Shown here piece by piece: positions 36,110 through 44,719 of a stretch of 64,000 nt of DNA; position 1 is the stretch's first letter; every line of letters begins with the position of its first letter. Position numbers and translations under genes: made by a program. The stretch is from an uncultured Lachnospiraceae bacterium (GTDB lineage: Bacteria; Bacillota; Clostridia; Lachnospirales; Lachnospiraceae), in NCBI GenBank assembly GCA_934402055.1, contig CAKRTC010000002.1, positions 62,001 through 126,000 of the forward strand. Reading direction: 5' to 3'. Under the pieces are notes generated by a model. It was not told the origin of the DNA and did no database searches. It worked only from the letters and a program-made list of their open reading frames with translations.

Positions 36110-36784
36110 TTATTGTAGCTTATAATCGGCCGACGGACAATACTCCTTAAGAAAGCATTCTCCGCACTTAGGTCTGTTGGCAATACATATACTGCGCCCG
36201 AGAGTGATAACATCTATATTCCAAAGTATCCAGTGATCCTCCGGCAACAGCTTCATAAGCTCGAATTCTGCCTTTGTCGGATCGTCTGTGTCTGTAATTC
36301 CAAGCAGTCTGCTGATACGCTTTACATGTGTATCCACCACTATGCTCGGCTCATTGTAAATGTTTCCGCGTATGACATTCGCAGTCTTTCGTCCGACTCC
36401 GCTTAGTGCCGTGAGTTCTTCAAGCTCCTTTGGCACTATCCCTTCATGTCTCTCTGTAAGCTCCTTTGCGCAGGCAATGATATTCTTTGCCTTATTGTGA
36501 TAAAAACCTGTCGATCGTATATCATTCTCAAGCTCTTTGATATCCGCAGCCGCAAAATCCTCAAGACTTGTATATTTCCTGAACAGATCCTTGGTGACCA
36601 CATTCACTCTGGCATCCGTACACTGCGCACTCAGTATGGTTGCAATAAGCAGCTGCCATGCATTGTCATGATCAAGATAACACCTGTAATCTGTGCCGTA
36701 TTCGGCATCAAAGGCATCAAGTATTGCCTTTATGCGCTCTTTTTTTGCCTTAATACTCTCTTTCATGTGTGTATTATCTGCCAT
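36110..36784 (-). CDS. nth: Endonuclease III (DNA glycosylase/AP lyase)
   Basis: The 224-residue base-excision repair enzyme removes oxidised pyrimidines and cuts at abasic sites. It has the helix-hairpin-helix LEELTALSGVGRKTANVI with the catalytic Lys, the catalytic Asp in SIVVDTHVKRIS (about 150), and a C-terminal [4Fe-4S] motif, CIANRPKCGECFLKEYC (Cx6Cx2Cx5C). Length is normal. The ATG has an AAAGG site 7 nt upstream and lies 22 bp inside the end of the upstream Sua5 gene. Confidence 0.96.
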   Translation of the reverse strand: MADNTHMKESIKAKKERIKAILDAFDAEYGTDYRCYLDHDNAWQLLIATILSAQCTDARVNVVTKDLFRKYTSLEDFAAADIKELENDIRSTGFYHNKAKNIIACAKELTERHEGIVPKELEELTALSGVGRKTANVIRGNIYNEPSIVVDTHVKRISRLLGITDTDDPTKAEFELMKLLPEDHWILWNIDVITLGRSICIANRPKCGECFLKEYCPSADYKLQ

Positions 36785-37866
36785 GCCGCAGCCTTTTTCA
36801 TACGATTCATCAGTGCCTTGCCGATCTCGGCCTCATCATATCCCTCTGCCGCAATAAATTCTATGCCTTCCGCATCCATCTCTCTGAGAAGCTCGAAAAG
36901 CTTATGTGCCGTCTCAGCTTCATCCTCACGGCTTCCTGTTGATTTAATGCTCAGTTTATTCTTTATATCCGGATCAAGTCTCACAAGATCACTTATACAT
37001 TCATCCGAGCAAAGCAATGCTGTACATTTACCGGCAGCTGTTTTCTCCATGGCAAGTTTATATATGCCCTCAGCCTTTTTTACCGGATCGTTGCCATCCA
37101 CGAGTATCATTTCCGCCTTTGGCGCATAATGTCTGTACTTCATACCCGGAGCCTTTGGTCTTACGCCTTCGGCAAGCGGTCCCTTAAGTGCGGCATCCTC
37201 GCTTAAGCTTATGCCGAGAGTATCCTCTATCATCTCGGTAGTAACAGCCCCCGGTCTAAGGAGCTGAGGTATATCTCCGCTCACATCCAATATTGTGGAC
37301 TCAAGTCCTATCTCACAGTCTCCGCCGTCGACTATTGCCTCAACTCTCCCTGAGAGATCCTCTATGCAGTGTGCAGCAGCAGTCGTACTCGGTCTGCCCG
37401 AGATATTTGCACTAGGCGCCGCTATATAAGCTCCGGTGGCTGCTATCAAAGCCTTTGCAACCGGATGTACCGGATATCTTACCGCCACCGTATCCAGCCC
37501 ACCTGTAGTCTCATATGGGATAAGATCCGTCTTTTTGAACACCATAGTCAATGGACCGGGCCAGTACTTATCAGCCATCATTCGTGCCGCATCCGATATA
37601 TCCGAAGCAACAGCATCAAGCTGTGAAATATCCGATATGTGCACGATAAGAGGATTGTCCGAAGGGCGTCCCTTTGCCTCGTATATTCGTCGCGAGGCCT
37701 CCTTAAGTCTTGCATCTCCTCCGAGTCCGTAGACCGTCTCTGTCGGAAATGCAACAAGGCCGCCGTTTCTGAGTATCTCGGCCGCCTCTGCTATCTTGGC
37801 CTGATCCGCCTCACTTATTTGTCCTGTTTTCTTGAAATCTTCAAGTACAAGAAGCTTAGTATCCAT
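36763..37866 (-). CDS. Threonylcarbamoyl-AMP synthase (Sua5 type)
   Basis: The 367-residue enzyme makes threonylcarbamoyl-AMP for the t6A37 modification of ANN-decoding tRNAs. The YrdC/TsaC domain (about 1-210) has FPTETVYGLGGDA, KGRPSDNPLIVHI and SANISGRPSTT. The C-terminal Sua5 domain follows the linker APGMKYRHYAPKAEM, making this the long Sua5 form. The ATG at 37866 lies 1 nt past the upstream stop with GGGGTGAT before it. It is followed by nth with an overlap. Confidence 0.94.
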   Translation of the reverse strand: MDTKLLVLEDFKKTGQISEADQAKIAEAAEILRNGGLVAFPTETVYGLGGDARLKEASRRIYEAKGRPSDNPLIVHISDISQLDAVASDISDAARMMADKYWPGPLTMVFKKTDLIPYETTGGLDTVAVRYPVHPVAKALIAATGAYIAAPSANISGRPSTTAAAHCIEDLSGRVEAIVDGGDCEIGLESTILDVSGDIPQLLRPGAVTTEMIEDTLGISLSEDAALKGPLAEGVRPKAPGMKYRHYAPKAEMILVDGNDPVKKAEGIYKLAMEKTAAGKCTALLCSDECISDLVRLDPDIKNKLSIKSTGSREDEAETAHKLFELLREMDAEGIEFIAAEGYDEAEIGKALMNRMKKAAAWQIIHT

Positions 37867-37867
37867 A

Positions 37868-39577
37868 TCACCCCTGCGTGCGGTAATCCAGCACGCTCCA
37901 AATATCACTCGTATCGTAGCCGAGTCGCCATAAGGCGATACCGCCTGCGTTATTTTCCCTTACAACATTCATCTTGGCCGCAAGCGAATCCGCATCCTCA
38001 AGCCACAGCTGCTTTGTATTTCCTCCGGTAACAAGCTCAGCGTATTTCTGACCGCTCAGCTCATCAAACTCCACGGTCATGCCGCTGCTCTCGACATAAG
38101 CTGCCGCGGTCTTAAGTCCCATCGTCTCTGAGCTTGAGTTTCCGCCGCTGTCAGTGCTCCACAATCTTGTGTACAGCGGAAGAGCCGCTATTGTTCGCTC
38201 CGGTTCCACATCCTTGAAACATTCATCAAGACCGTAATCAACATATTGCAGTGAAGAGTTTGATCCGGGCTCTTTTGTATGCTCATCATACAACATGACT
38301 ACTACATAATCGGCAAATACGCCCTGCTCATCCATGCGATAAAAATCATTAAAATTGTACGGCACATAGTTGTCTACGGACAAGACTATACCCGCCTTAC
38401 GACACTCCACCGAAAGCTCTCTGAAGAACTGTGCATAGCTCTCACCTGCACTCGGACTTATCCCCTCAAAATCAAGATTAAAACCGTCATATCCGTAGCT
38501 TGCCGCATCCTGCATAAGTCTTGCTATGAAATCGCGTCTGTTTGCGGCGCTCTTGAAATAAGTTCCGGTATTGAAATCACTCACCGCTGCCGTCTGATTA
38601 AAGTTATCCACACATGCCCAGACCTTACATCCTGCGGCATGTGCCTTGGCAATATAATCCCGGCTTGAATAATTGATATAGCTTCCGTCGGCTCCGCTTA
38701 TCTGTATCCATGTAGGCGATATCACATTGATATGGGATCTTGCATCGGCGATCATTCCATCAAGCTCGGCATTTGCTGCATTCCCGTATATACCGTGCCA
38801 TGCAAGTACCACCTTCTCGCCTAAGAGTGTATGCCTGACCTCGGGCTCGGCATAATTATCGGGCACGGTCTGTTCAACAGGCTCGGACAGCTTCTTGGTA
38901 CGCACAAAGCCCGAATAGCCTGTATCTGTCACCACACTGCACCAGGTATCATTGCGGTCTGTCACCTTTACCGTCTCTCCCTTATCAAGCTCGCAAAGCA
39001 GCGGTGATCTGACATCACGCTTTGTACGAAGCCGGGTCCTGCCCTTAAGGGAAGCCGTAAGCTCATTTGTTCCGCTTTTATCTATAAATACACGCTTTGC
39101 AGCTTCATCCTCTCCGCAAAATGCATTGATCACTATATGCGAATATGCCGTAACCGTGTCCGCCTGAACGAAATATCTTCCGTCCCTTTCCAACAGCTCC
39201 AAAGCTCCGTCTCTCTCAGAACTCATATCTATATCCACAGTCTCATCCGGAAGCGTATAGCTTAACATCTCATCGGTATCGCTCCAGAAGAATCTCGAAT
39301 TGAGCTTATCATGAACGTAATCTATCGGAAGATAAAGCTTACCTCCCGTATAGCAGGCCGTATCCGTAAAGTCCGCTTCATTATTGAGATACATCCTGAC
39401 CTCATCACCGCTTACCTCAAGCCATTCCGCAAGCTCTTTTCGTTCGGCGGACGGCATATGTCCGGCTATAAAGCCTCTTCCGAAGCCTATCCATATAAGT
39501 CCCAGGAAAATGAGAAATAAGATAAACTTAAAAATGCCTCCGGATCTATTCTGTTTTCTTCGCCTTGAGTTTTTCAT
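37868..39577 (-). CDS. Membrane-anchored GH18-family glycosidase with SH3-like domain
   Basis: The 569-residue protein starts with a basic stretch and a signal anchor (about 15-37). A copper-amine-oxidase-N or stalk-like region (about 60-170) and an SH3-like domain (about 190-245, ending GYSGFVRTKKL) precede a GH18 barrel (about 255-569). The catalytic motif is YDGFNLDFEG (DxxxDxE, about residue 375), with VVMLYDEH and IALWRLGYD later, as in the YaaH/SleL peptidoglycan N-acetylglucosaminidases. It probably cleaves cell wall glycan on the outside. The ATG at 39577 is preferred over upstream codons because the N-terminus is then a clean signal anchor; a GAGAAG site lies about 12 nt before. Confidence 0.88.
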   Translation of the reverse strand: MKNSRRRKQNRSGGIFKFILFLIFLGLIWIGFGRGFIAGHMPSAERKELAEWLEVSGDEVRMYLNNEADFTDTACYTGGKLYLPIDYVHDKLNSRFFWSDTDEMLSYTLPDETVDIDMSSERDGALELLERDGRYFVQADTVTAYSHIVINAFCGEDEAAKRVFIDKSGTNELTASLKGRTRLRTKRDVRSPLLCELDKGETVKVTDRNDTWCSVVTDTGYSGFVRTKKLSEPVEQTVPDNYAEPEVRHTLLGEKVVLAWHGIYGNAANAELDGMIADARSHINVISPTWIQISGADGSYINYSSRDYIAKAHAAGCKVWACVDNFNQTAAVSDFNTGTYFKSAANRRDFIARLMQDAASYGYDGFNLDFEGISPSAGESYAQFFRELSVECRKAGIVLSVDNYVPYNFNDFYRMDEQGVFADYVVVMLYDEHTKEPGSNSSLQYVDYGLDECFKDVEPERTIAALPLYTRLWSTDSGGNSSSETMGLKTAAAYVESSGMTVEFDELSGQKYAELVTGGNTKQLWLEDADSLAAKMNVVRENNAGGIALWRLGYDTSDIWSVLDYRTQG

Positions 39578-40081
39578 AACAATAAACTTCTCAGAACCTC
39601 CCAAGTTCCAAAGTGCTTCGCATCCCCTCGTTTCGGCTCTGAACAATCAAAATATTATACCATTTCAAATAAATAAAAATCAACCTGACGGCTTTCGCTG
39701 TATTTGGGCAGATAATCGTGATAAGACTCATTCAGGTTGATTTTTCTCTGTATTCAGTTGTCTTTTTGCAGTCGGCTCTGAAGCTTCGGAATATTTACCC
39801 TTTGTATCATCTCTTAAGAGCTCGGCTGACCGCTCGTATGATACCGTGACACATTACGATAATGATAAATATCAGAAATAGAATATGATACTTGTTTGCC
39901 AAAGATGTTCAGGAGTTCCGATGGCGAATGCCTGATGTTAGATCCGTTACAAATAATGCGATGTTTTAAGAATAAGCCGTCTGCGATACACCGCATTTAC
40001 ATTATGCACAAAAAGCCGCAGGCTTTCAATTAAATAAGAATAAACAATCTATAAAAATTCTGTAAACTATAACCTACCTAA
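39578..40081. other. Intergenic region between GH18 gene and mecA
   Basis: About 500 bp without a supportable gene. It holds a long-loop hairpin at 39675-39745 and, on the right, the mecA promoter beginning at 40082. A 60-codon reading frame at 39814-39996 (minus) has no ribosome binding site and no recognisable features. The region is AT-rich and must also hold the promoter of the GH18 gene, which I could not place. Confidence 0.6.
39675..39745. terminator. Hairpin with T-runs on both strands; terminator or small RNA
   Basis: AAAAATCAACCTGA (39675-39688) and TCAGGTTGATTTTT (39732-39745) are perfect 14-base inverted repeats separated by 43 bases. The stem has a T-run at its 3' end on both strands. 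The loop contains a small CGGC-TTTC-GCTG hairpin. It lies between divergent genes, where no terminator is needed for either, so a small RNA is possible. Confidence 0.5.
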
Positions 40082-40110
40082 TTGCTATCCTTTAAGATTT
40101 GTTGTATTAT
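40082..40110 (+). promoter_or_regulatory. Promoter of mecA
   Basis: TTGCTA (40082-40087) and TATTAT (40105-40110) are separated by 17 bp. Transcription would begin near 40117, about 16 nt before the mecA ATG, with an AAGGAG site in between. Confidence 0.6.
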
Positions 40111-40132
40111 TATTAGACTTATAAGGAGCGCT

Positions 40133-40885
40133 ATGAGAATAGAAAGAATCAATGAAAATTCCATAAGGTGTACTCTTACAAGCTTTGACTTAAGTGTCCG
40201 CAACCTCAATCTGCGTGAGCTTGCTTACGGATCCGAAAAAGCAAGAAAACTTTTTGAAGAAATGATGAGCAAGGCCAGCAGCGAAGTTGGTTTTAATGCG
40301 GAGAATACCCCTATCATGATAGAGGCTATTCCGATGAGCAGTGATTCTATCCAGCTTATCATCTCCAAGGTTGCCAATCCCGACGAGCTCGACACTCGTT
40401 TCTCAAAGTTCACGCAGAACCCTGCCCTCAAAAAGGAAGCAGAGAACTGGATCAACAAGCTTGCTTCGGCATTGCTTGAGGGATCCGACGGTTTTGCCGA
40501 GCAGCTGAAACAGCTTAATCAGGGTGCGGCAGATACTGCGCCTGCCGGAAGCGATGCTGAGCGAAGCGAGACCGAATCCGGTCCCGATACCGTTACAGAA
40601 CACAGAGCCTTCTCTTTCGATGAGCTTGATACAGTTATCAAGGCAGCCGAGACAGTACGCGGATGTAATGTCTGCAGTACGCTCTACAAGAGCCCGATCG
40701 ACGACCGTTATGTATTGCTCATCAACAATTCCGACATATCCAAGGAAGATTTCGCCAAGGCCTGCAATGTTTTTGCGGAATACGGACGTATGATCAAGAC
40801 GGTTCAGGATACCGCAGCTTATTATGCGGAGCATTATAAGTTCATTACCGGTCCGGAGGCCGTAGCCAAATTAGGACAACTTTAA
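40133..40885 (+). CDS. mecA: Adaptor protein MecA
   Basis: The 250-residue cytosolic adaptor brings substrates to the ClpC unfoldase for degradation by ClpCP; in Bacillus it controls competence. It starts MRIERINENSIRCTLTSFDL, the family signature, with an N-terminal substrate-binding domain (about 1-85), an acidic Ser/Glu/Asp-rich linker (about 120-160) and a C-terminal ClpC-binding domain (about 165-250). The start has an AAGGAG site. It is followed by a DUF1858 gene after about 67 bp. Confidence 0.9.
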   Translation: MRIERINENSIRCTLTSFDLSVRNLNLRELAYGSEKARKLFEEMMSKASSEVGFNAENTPIMIEAIPMSSDSIQLIISKVANPDELDTRFSKFTQNPALKKEAENWINKLASALLEGSDGFAEQLKQLNQGAADTAPAGSDAERSETESGPDTVTEHRAFSFDELDTVIKAAETVRGCNVCSTLYKSPIDDRYVLLINNSDISKEDFAKACNVFAEYGRMIKTVQDTAAYYAEHYKFITGPEAVAKLGQL

Positions 40886-40952
40886 GAAAAAGTCTGACAG
40901 AGTACAAAGAGACATCAATATTTCAGTAAGCAATTAACGGAGGATATATATA

Positions 40953-41174
40953 ATGACTATCACTAAGGATATGCGCATCGGTGAGCTTCTCACACTTGAT
41001 AATGCACAGTTCATCGCTGCTGCTCTTATGAATTCGGGCATGCACTGCCTCGGATGCCCTGCATCACAGATGGAGACACTTGAAGAGGCTTGTGCCGTAC
41101 ATGGCATCAGCTGCGATGTACTTGTTTCACAGCTTAACGAGATCTTGAGCGGTGAGGCTCCGGCAGAAGCCTGA
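40953..41174 (+). CDS. DUF1858 redox-disulfide domain protein
   Basis: The 73-residue protein is a stand-alone DUF1858 domain, found near hybrid-cluster proteins and in many anaerobes. It has the pair of cysteines in GMHCLGCPAS (about residues 32-35), proposed as a redox-active CxxC. The C-terminus is a short Ala/Glu tail. A GGAGG site precedes the ATG and a strong terminator follows, so it is the end of the mecA unit or a separate short transcript. Confidence 0.9.
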   Translation: MTITKDMRIGELLTLDNAQFIAAALMNSGMHCLGCPASQMETLEEACAVHGISCDVLVSQLNEILSGEAPAEA

Positions 41175-41203
41175 TCTGTACAAAACTATATAGCATAATA
41201 ATA

Positions 41204-41237
41204 GAGCGGATGCCTTAGGCATCCGCTTTGTTGTGTA
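41204..41237 (+). terminator. Intrinsic terminator after the DUF1858 gene
   Basis: AGCGGATGCC pairs with GGCATCCGCT across a TTA loop, followed by TTGTTGTGT. It is about 30 nt after the stop codon and immediately left of the repeat at 41236-41343. Confidence 0.85.
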
Positions 41238-41343
41238 AAAAGAATTATAGGACGCAATTTCCTATAGTCGTCTTCGCAGCTGCAAGCAGCTGCTTCTTCG
41301 ACTGCAGTCCGGCTTTGAGAATGTGCCAAGGCACATTCTTTTT
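41236..41343. repeat. Palindromic repeat, copy A (57-bp core at 41260-41316)
   Basis: The core begins TCCTATAGTCGTCTT and ends GACTGCAGTCCGGCTTT. It matches copy B at 48620-48676 at 50 of 57 positions in the same orientation. Inside is a hairpin of GTCG...CGAC around GCAGCTGC-AA-GCAGCTGC type arms. The unit is bounded by AAAAAGAAT and ATTCTTTTT. Its right end (41319-41343) also forms a plus-strand terminator-like stem, GAATGTGCC/GGCACATTC with TTTTT. Confidence 0.75.
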
Positions 41344-41346
41344 AAT

Positions 41347-42279
41347 TCACTCCGTGCCGTATGCAATAAGCAGATCATATCTGCTGACACCCAGTGCCGT
41401 AATCTCATATAAGATCACTGCTGCAAATTTTGCACGGAACTCGCAGCTTTGTGTTCCGTCTGCACTTTTCCAAGTTCCCAATAGTGCGCCTTCGTCCACC
41501 TTCTGACCTGCGCTTACTTCCGGAAACCAATACCCATCTGCCGGACACTCTTCATAGACTGCTTTCACAATTTCTGTCTGTCTGACAGCACAAAAATCAT
41601 CTTTTATCATGTCTAGGTGTTTCATCAGTCTAAACACATCCTCACAGTCGGCATCTACCTCCTCAGAGTTCCATCGTCCGTTCCCTCCACGTTCCAGCAG
41701 CAAAGCCGGAATTCCTTTTTGTGCCGCCCAGCTATATAGGCCGTTCTGTGCCGTTGAGCGGACTCGTACCGGAACAGATAGTGCCTCTGCCGCTTTGCGA
41801 GTCTCATCTTTCAATTTTTCTCCGGCTCCGCAAGGGAAAAACACCAATGGCATCAATTCTTCGTTCCAGTCTCCACCGTGAATATCCAAGATAAAATCCG
41901 CCTCAGGGTAGAGAAAGCTTTCAATCGCCCATGCGATCCTTTGTGTTTCCGTTCCATCCGCTTTGCCCGGAAATTCCCTGTTAATATTCCTCCCATCCGC
42001 CGGATTCAGTTGTTTTACCCCGGAAAAAAATCCATTTGGATTGACCAGCGGCAGCAGGATGACCTGCCCGCTGAATTCAGATCGTTCCAGAACATCAGCT
42101 AATTTTTGCAAGGCAAGAATACCTACATACTCACAACCATGTACTCCTGCGGTAATGACCAATGTTTTTCCCGGGCTTGATCCGCATAAAACAATGGCTT
42201 CCAAAGCCTCACCGCCCGGAACAGGTATTTTTACTTGTTTCTTTTCACCGGGAATGAATGTAATTCCGCACAATATCAT
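41347..42279 (-). CDS. M14-family zinc amidohydrolase (aspartoacylase/AstE-like)
   Basis: The 310-residue protein belongs to the succinylglutamate desuccinylase/aspartoacylase group of M14 metallopeptidases. Zinc ligands are visible in GVHGCEYVG (HxxE, about residue 47) and FILDIHGGDWNEE (His, about 135), with NPNGFFSGVKQLNPADGRNINREFP between them. Catalytic Glu is likely in LLLERGG (about 195). A C-terminal beta domain follows. It probably removes an acyl or amino-acid group from an imported compound. It is the last gene of the nik-type operon, 2 bp after nikE. Confidence 0.86.
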   Translation of the reverse strand: MILCGITFIPGEKKQVKIPVPGGEALEAIVLCGSSPGKTLVITAGVHGCEYVGILALQKLADVLERSEFSGQVILLPLVNPNGFFSGVKQLNPADGRNINREFPGKADGTETQRIAWAIESFLYPEADFILDIHGGDWNEELMPLVFFPCGAGEKLKDETRKAAEALSVPVRVRSTAQNGLYSWAAQKGIPALLLERGGNGRWNSEEVDADCEDVFRLMKHLDMIKDDFCAVRQTEIVKAVYEECPADGYWFPEVSAGQKVDEGALLGTWKSADGTQSCEFRAKFAAVILYEITALGVSRYDLLIAYGTE

Positions 42280-42281
42280 TC

Positions 42282-43070
42282 CTATTCCTCCGTATCAAAG
42301 ACTACTATCGATTCCAACAGCTTACGGGCATATGCGTCCTTTGTTTCTCCTATAAGCTCTACCGGCATATGCTCTGTCACCCTTCCCTGATACAGGAACA
42401 GTACATCATCACATAAATATGTCACTGAAGTCAAATCATGAGTAATAAAGATATATGTCAACCCCAGCTTGTCTTTCAAATCCCTCAACAGATCCATGAT
42501 CTGTACCTGCGTATGTGCATCCAATGATGAAATAGCTTCATCAAACAAAATTATCTCCGGCTTACAAGCCACTGCGCGGGCAATGCAGACACGCTGTAAC
42601 TGTCCTCCCGAAAGCTCATGCGGAAATCGCTCTCCATACTCAGTCGGCAGTCCCACTAATTCCAACAAACGCTCCGATTCGGCTTTACGATCGATTTTTT
42701 TACCCTCTCTGCGTTCCTGTACAGTCAGGCCTTCTCCGATAATATCCCGGATACGGAAACGGGGATTTGCCGATGTAGTATAATCCTGAAACACTATACT
42801 GAGCTTATTTTGCAGATTACGTCGTCCGCTACGTGAAGCATAAACAGGAATTCCATCCAGTATCGCTTCCCCGCTGTCCGGCTTAAGCAGCCCGCACAGC
42901 ACACGTCCGATCGTAGATTTCCCCGAACCGCTTTCTCCGAGAATCCCCAGACAGCTTCCTTTTTTCACGCTGAGTGACACATCAAACAGCACCTGCTGCC
43001 TGGTGTAACCAAAGATTTTGTCCTGCCTCTCACTCCTGAAGCTTACATTGATATTTTTGAGTTCAAGCAT
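42282..43070 (-). CDS. nikE: Nik/Opp-type ABC transporter ATPase 2
   Basis: The 262-residue ATPase couples ATP hydrolysis to import of Ni-complexes, opines or peptides. It has Walker A GESGSGKST, signature LSGGQLQRV, Walker B ILFDEAISSLD and the H-loop FITHDLTSV. It is shorter than OppF and has no C-terminal oligopeptide cluster domain, like NikE. It overlaps nikD by 8 bp, so translation is coupled. Confidence 0.85.
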   Translation of the reverse strand: MLELKNINVSFRSERQDKIFGYTRQQVLFDVSLSVKKGSCLGILGESGSGKSTIGRVLCGLLKPDSGEAILDGIPVYASRSGRRNLQNKLSIVFQDYTTSANPRFRIRDIIGEGLTVQERREGKKIDRKAESERLLELVGLPTEYGERFPHELSGGQLQRVCIARAVACKPEIILFDEAISSLDAHTQVQIMDLLRDLKDKLGLTYIFITHDLTSVTYLCDDVLFLYQGRVTEHMPVELIGETKDAYARKLLESIVVFDTEE

Positions 43071-43896
43071 TGGAAGTCTCCTTTTTACCGTTCAGAATAT
43101 CGGTATAGCGACGCATGACATCAGCACGTTTTTCCACCAGCAATTTTGTATATGGATCTTGAGCATGATGCAGTATATGCTTGAAATCGCCGCGGTCCGC
43201 TACAGCTCCGTGATTCAATACCACAATGCGGTCTGCCACACGTGAAACCGCATTCAAATCATGCGAAATAAAGATCATGGCGGTATTATGTTCTTCCTTT
43301 ATACGCATCAGCTCATTCAGGATCTCATACTGTGTAATAGCATCAATGGCGGTGGTCGGTTCATCTGCAATAAGCAGATCAGGTTTCATAGCTGTAGCAA
43401 TTCCGATCATGATTCGCTGAAGCATACCTCCCGAAAGCTGATGCGGATATTTTTCCAACACTTCATCCGGATTTCTGATTCGCATTTTTCGAAGCAGCTC
43501 CAATGAATGTACATGAATCTCTTCAGCAGTCCAGTTGTTATGCGCAGAGAAAGTCTCTGCGATCTGCCTTCCTATGCGGTAAAGCGGATCAAAACAAGTC
43601 ATTGGATTCTGAAGAATGATACCAATCTTTCCGCCTCTCAAGCGTCGAAGTTCCTCTGCAGTTTTTCCAAGCATTTCCTCTCCCTGAAATTTCACGCTGC
43701 CGGTGATCTCAAAATTATGATCCAACAACCCCATCGCCGCTTTCATTGACATGGATTTTCCGGAACCGCTCTCTCCGAGAACGCCTAGACACTCGCCCTG
43801 AGCGACTGCAAAGGATATGCCTCGCACCAACTCTGTTTTCATGTGCCTACTCCGCAGAGAAACATGCAGATCATTCAATTCAAATACATTGATCAT
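43063..43896 (-). CDS. nikD: Nik/Opp-type ABC transporter ATPase 1
   Basis: The 277-residue ATPase has Walker A GESGSGKSMS, in which the usual final Thr is replaced by Met-Ser, signature LSGGMLQRI, Walker B LIADEPTTAID and FISHDLNAVS. It pairs with the 262-residue ATPase to energise the two permeases. It overlaps nikC by 4 bp (ATGA). Confidence 0.85.
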   Translation of the reverse strand: MINVFELNDLHVSLRSRHMKTELVRGISFAVAQGECLGVLGESGSGKSMSMKAAMGLLDHNFEITGSVKFQGEEMLGKTAEELRRLRGGKIGIILQNPMTCFDPLYRIGRQIAETFSAHNNWTAEEIHVHSLELLRKMRIRNPDEVLEKYPHQLSGGMLQRIMIGIATAMKPDLLIADEPTTAIDAITQYEILNELMRIKEEHNTAMIFISHDLNAVSRVADRIVVLNHGAVADRGDFKHILHHAQDPYTKLLVEKRADVMRRYTDILNGKKETSNA

Positions 43897-44717
43897 TTCT
43901 GTACCTCCTTTGGATCGAGCACATCACGCATGGCATCGCCCATAAGATTAAACACACAAACCAGCACCACAATGGCAACACCCGGAGCAATCATCTGCAC
44001 CGGACTTGATGTCATGACATTTTTAGCCTCATTAAGCATTGCTCCCCATTCCGGTGTCGGAGCCTGCACTCCAAGACCAAGAAAAGACAGGGTGGAAATA
44101 TTGATGATTGCCCAACCTACATCCAGTGAAGCAAGAACCACCAAATCCGAGGTAATGGATGGCAACAGATGTCTAAACAGTATAAATCGCTCCGGCATTC
44201 CCACACATCGTGAAAATCGAACAAAATTACAATCACGGTACTGCATGACTCCTGTACGTATCATGCGCGCATACCATGCCCATTTAATAAAGACATTTGC
44301 AATGATCACATTCTGGACGCTTACGCCTAACAACGCCACCACGGCGAATACCATTATCTGGCTTGGAAAGGACAGCATTACATCCACCACACGCATAATA
44401 ACTTCCTCTGTTATGCCCCTGAAATAGCCTGCCATAATACCAAGTATCGCACCCAGACTTATAGTCCCCAGCATAGTCAGCAGAGCAAGCCCAAGTGTCG
44501 GACGAATGCCATAGATCATACGTGAAAGTACACAACGTCCAAGCTGATCGGTTCCCAACGGGTATTGCAGACTGTAGGATGCAAATTTATTTAGTATATT
44601 TGTCTCATACGGATCGTTGGGAGCTATGACCGGTGCCATAATGCCGATAAGCCCAACCAGCAGCACAAACATCACTGTAAACACCGCCGTGCGGTTACAA
44701 AAAAATCGTTCTTTCAT
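43893..44717 (-). CDS. nikC: Nik/Opp-type ABC transporter permease 2
   Basis: The 274-residue membrane protein has about 6 transmembrane segments, an N-terminal extracellular loop PNDPYETNILNKF followed by YPLGTDQLGRCVLSRMIYG (the DppC/NikC signature), and the inner-membrane EAA-type loop ASLDVGWAIINISTLSFLG with GVQAPTPEWGAMLNEA. It is the second pore subunit beside nikB, 2 bp downstream of it. Confidence 0.88.
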   Translation of the reverse strand: MKERFFCNRTAVFTVMFVLLVGLIGIMAPVIAPNDPYETNILNKFASYSLQYPLGTDQLGRCVLSRMIYGIRPTLGLALLTMLGTISLGAILGIMAGYFRGITEEVIMRVVDVMLSFPSQIMVFAVVALLGVSVQNVIIANVFIKWAWYARMIRTGVMQYRDCNFVRFSRCVGMPERFILFRHLLPSITSDLVVLASLDVGWAIINISTLSFLGLGVQAPTPEWGAMLNEAKNVMTSSPVQMIAPGVAIVVLVCVFNLMGDAMRDVLDPKEVQK

Positions 44718-44719
44718 CG

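Noticed and set aside
39814..39996. 60-codon reading frame on the minus strand
   Set aside because: No ribosome binding site, no recognisable motif and a composition like the surrounding AT-rich intergenic sequence.
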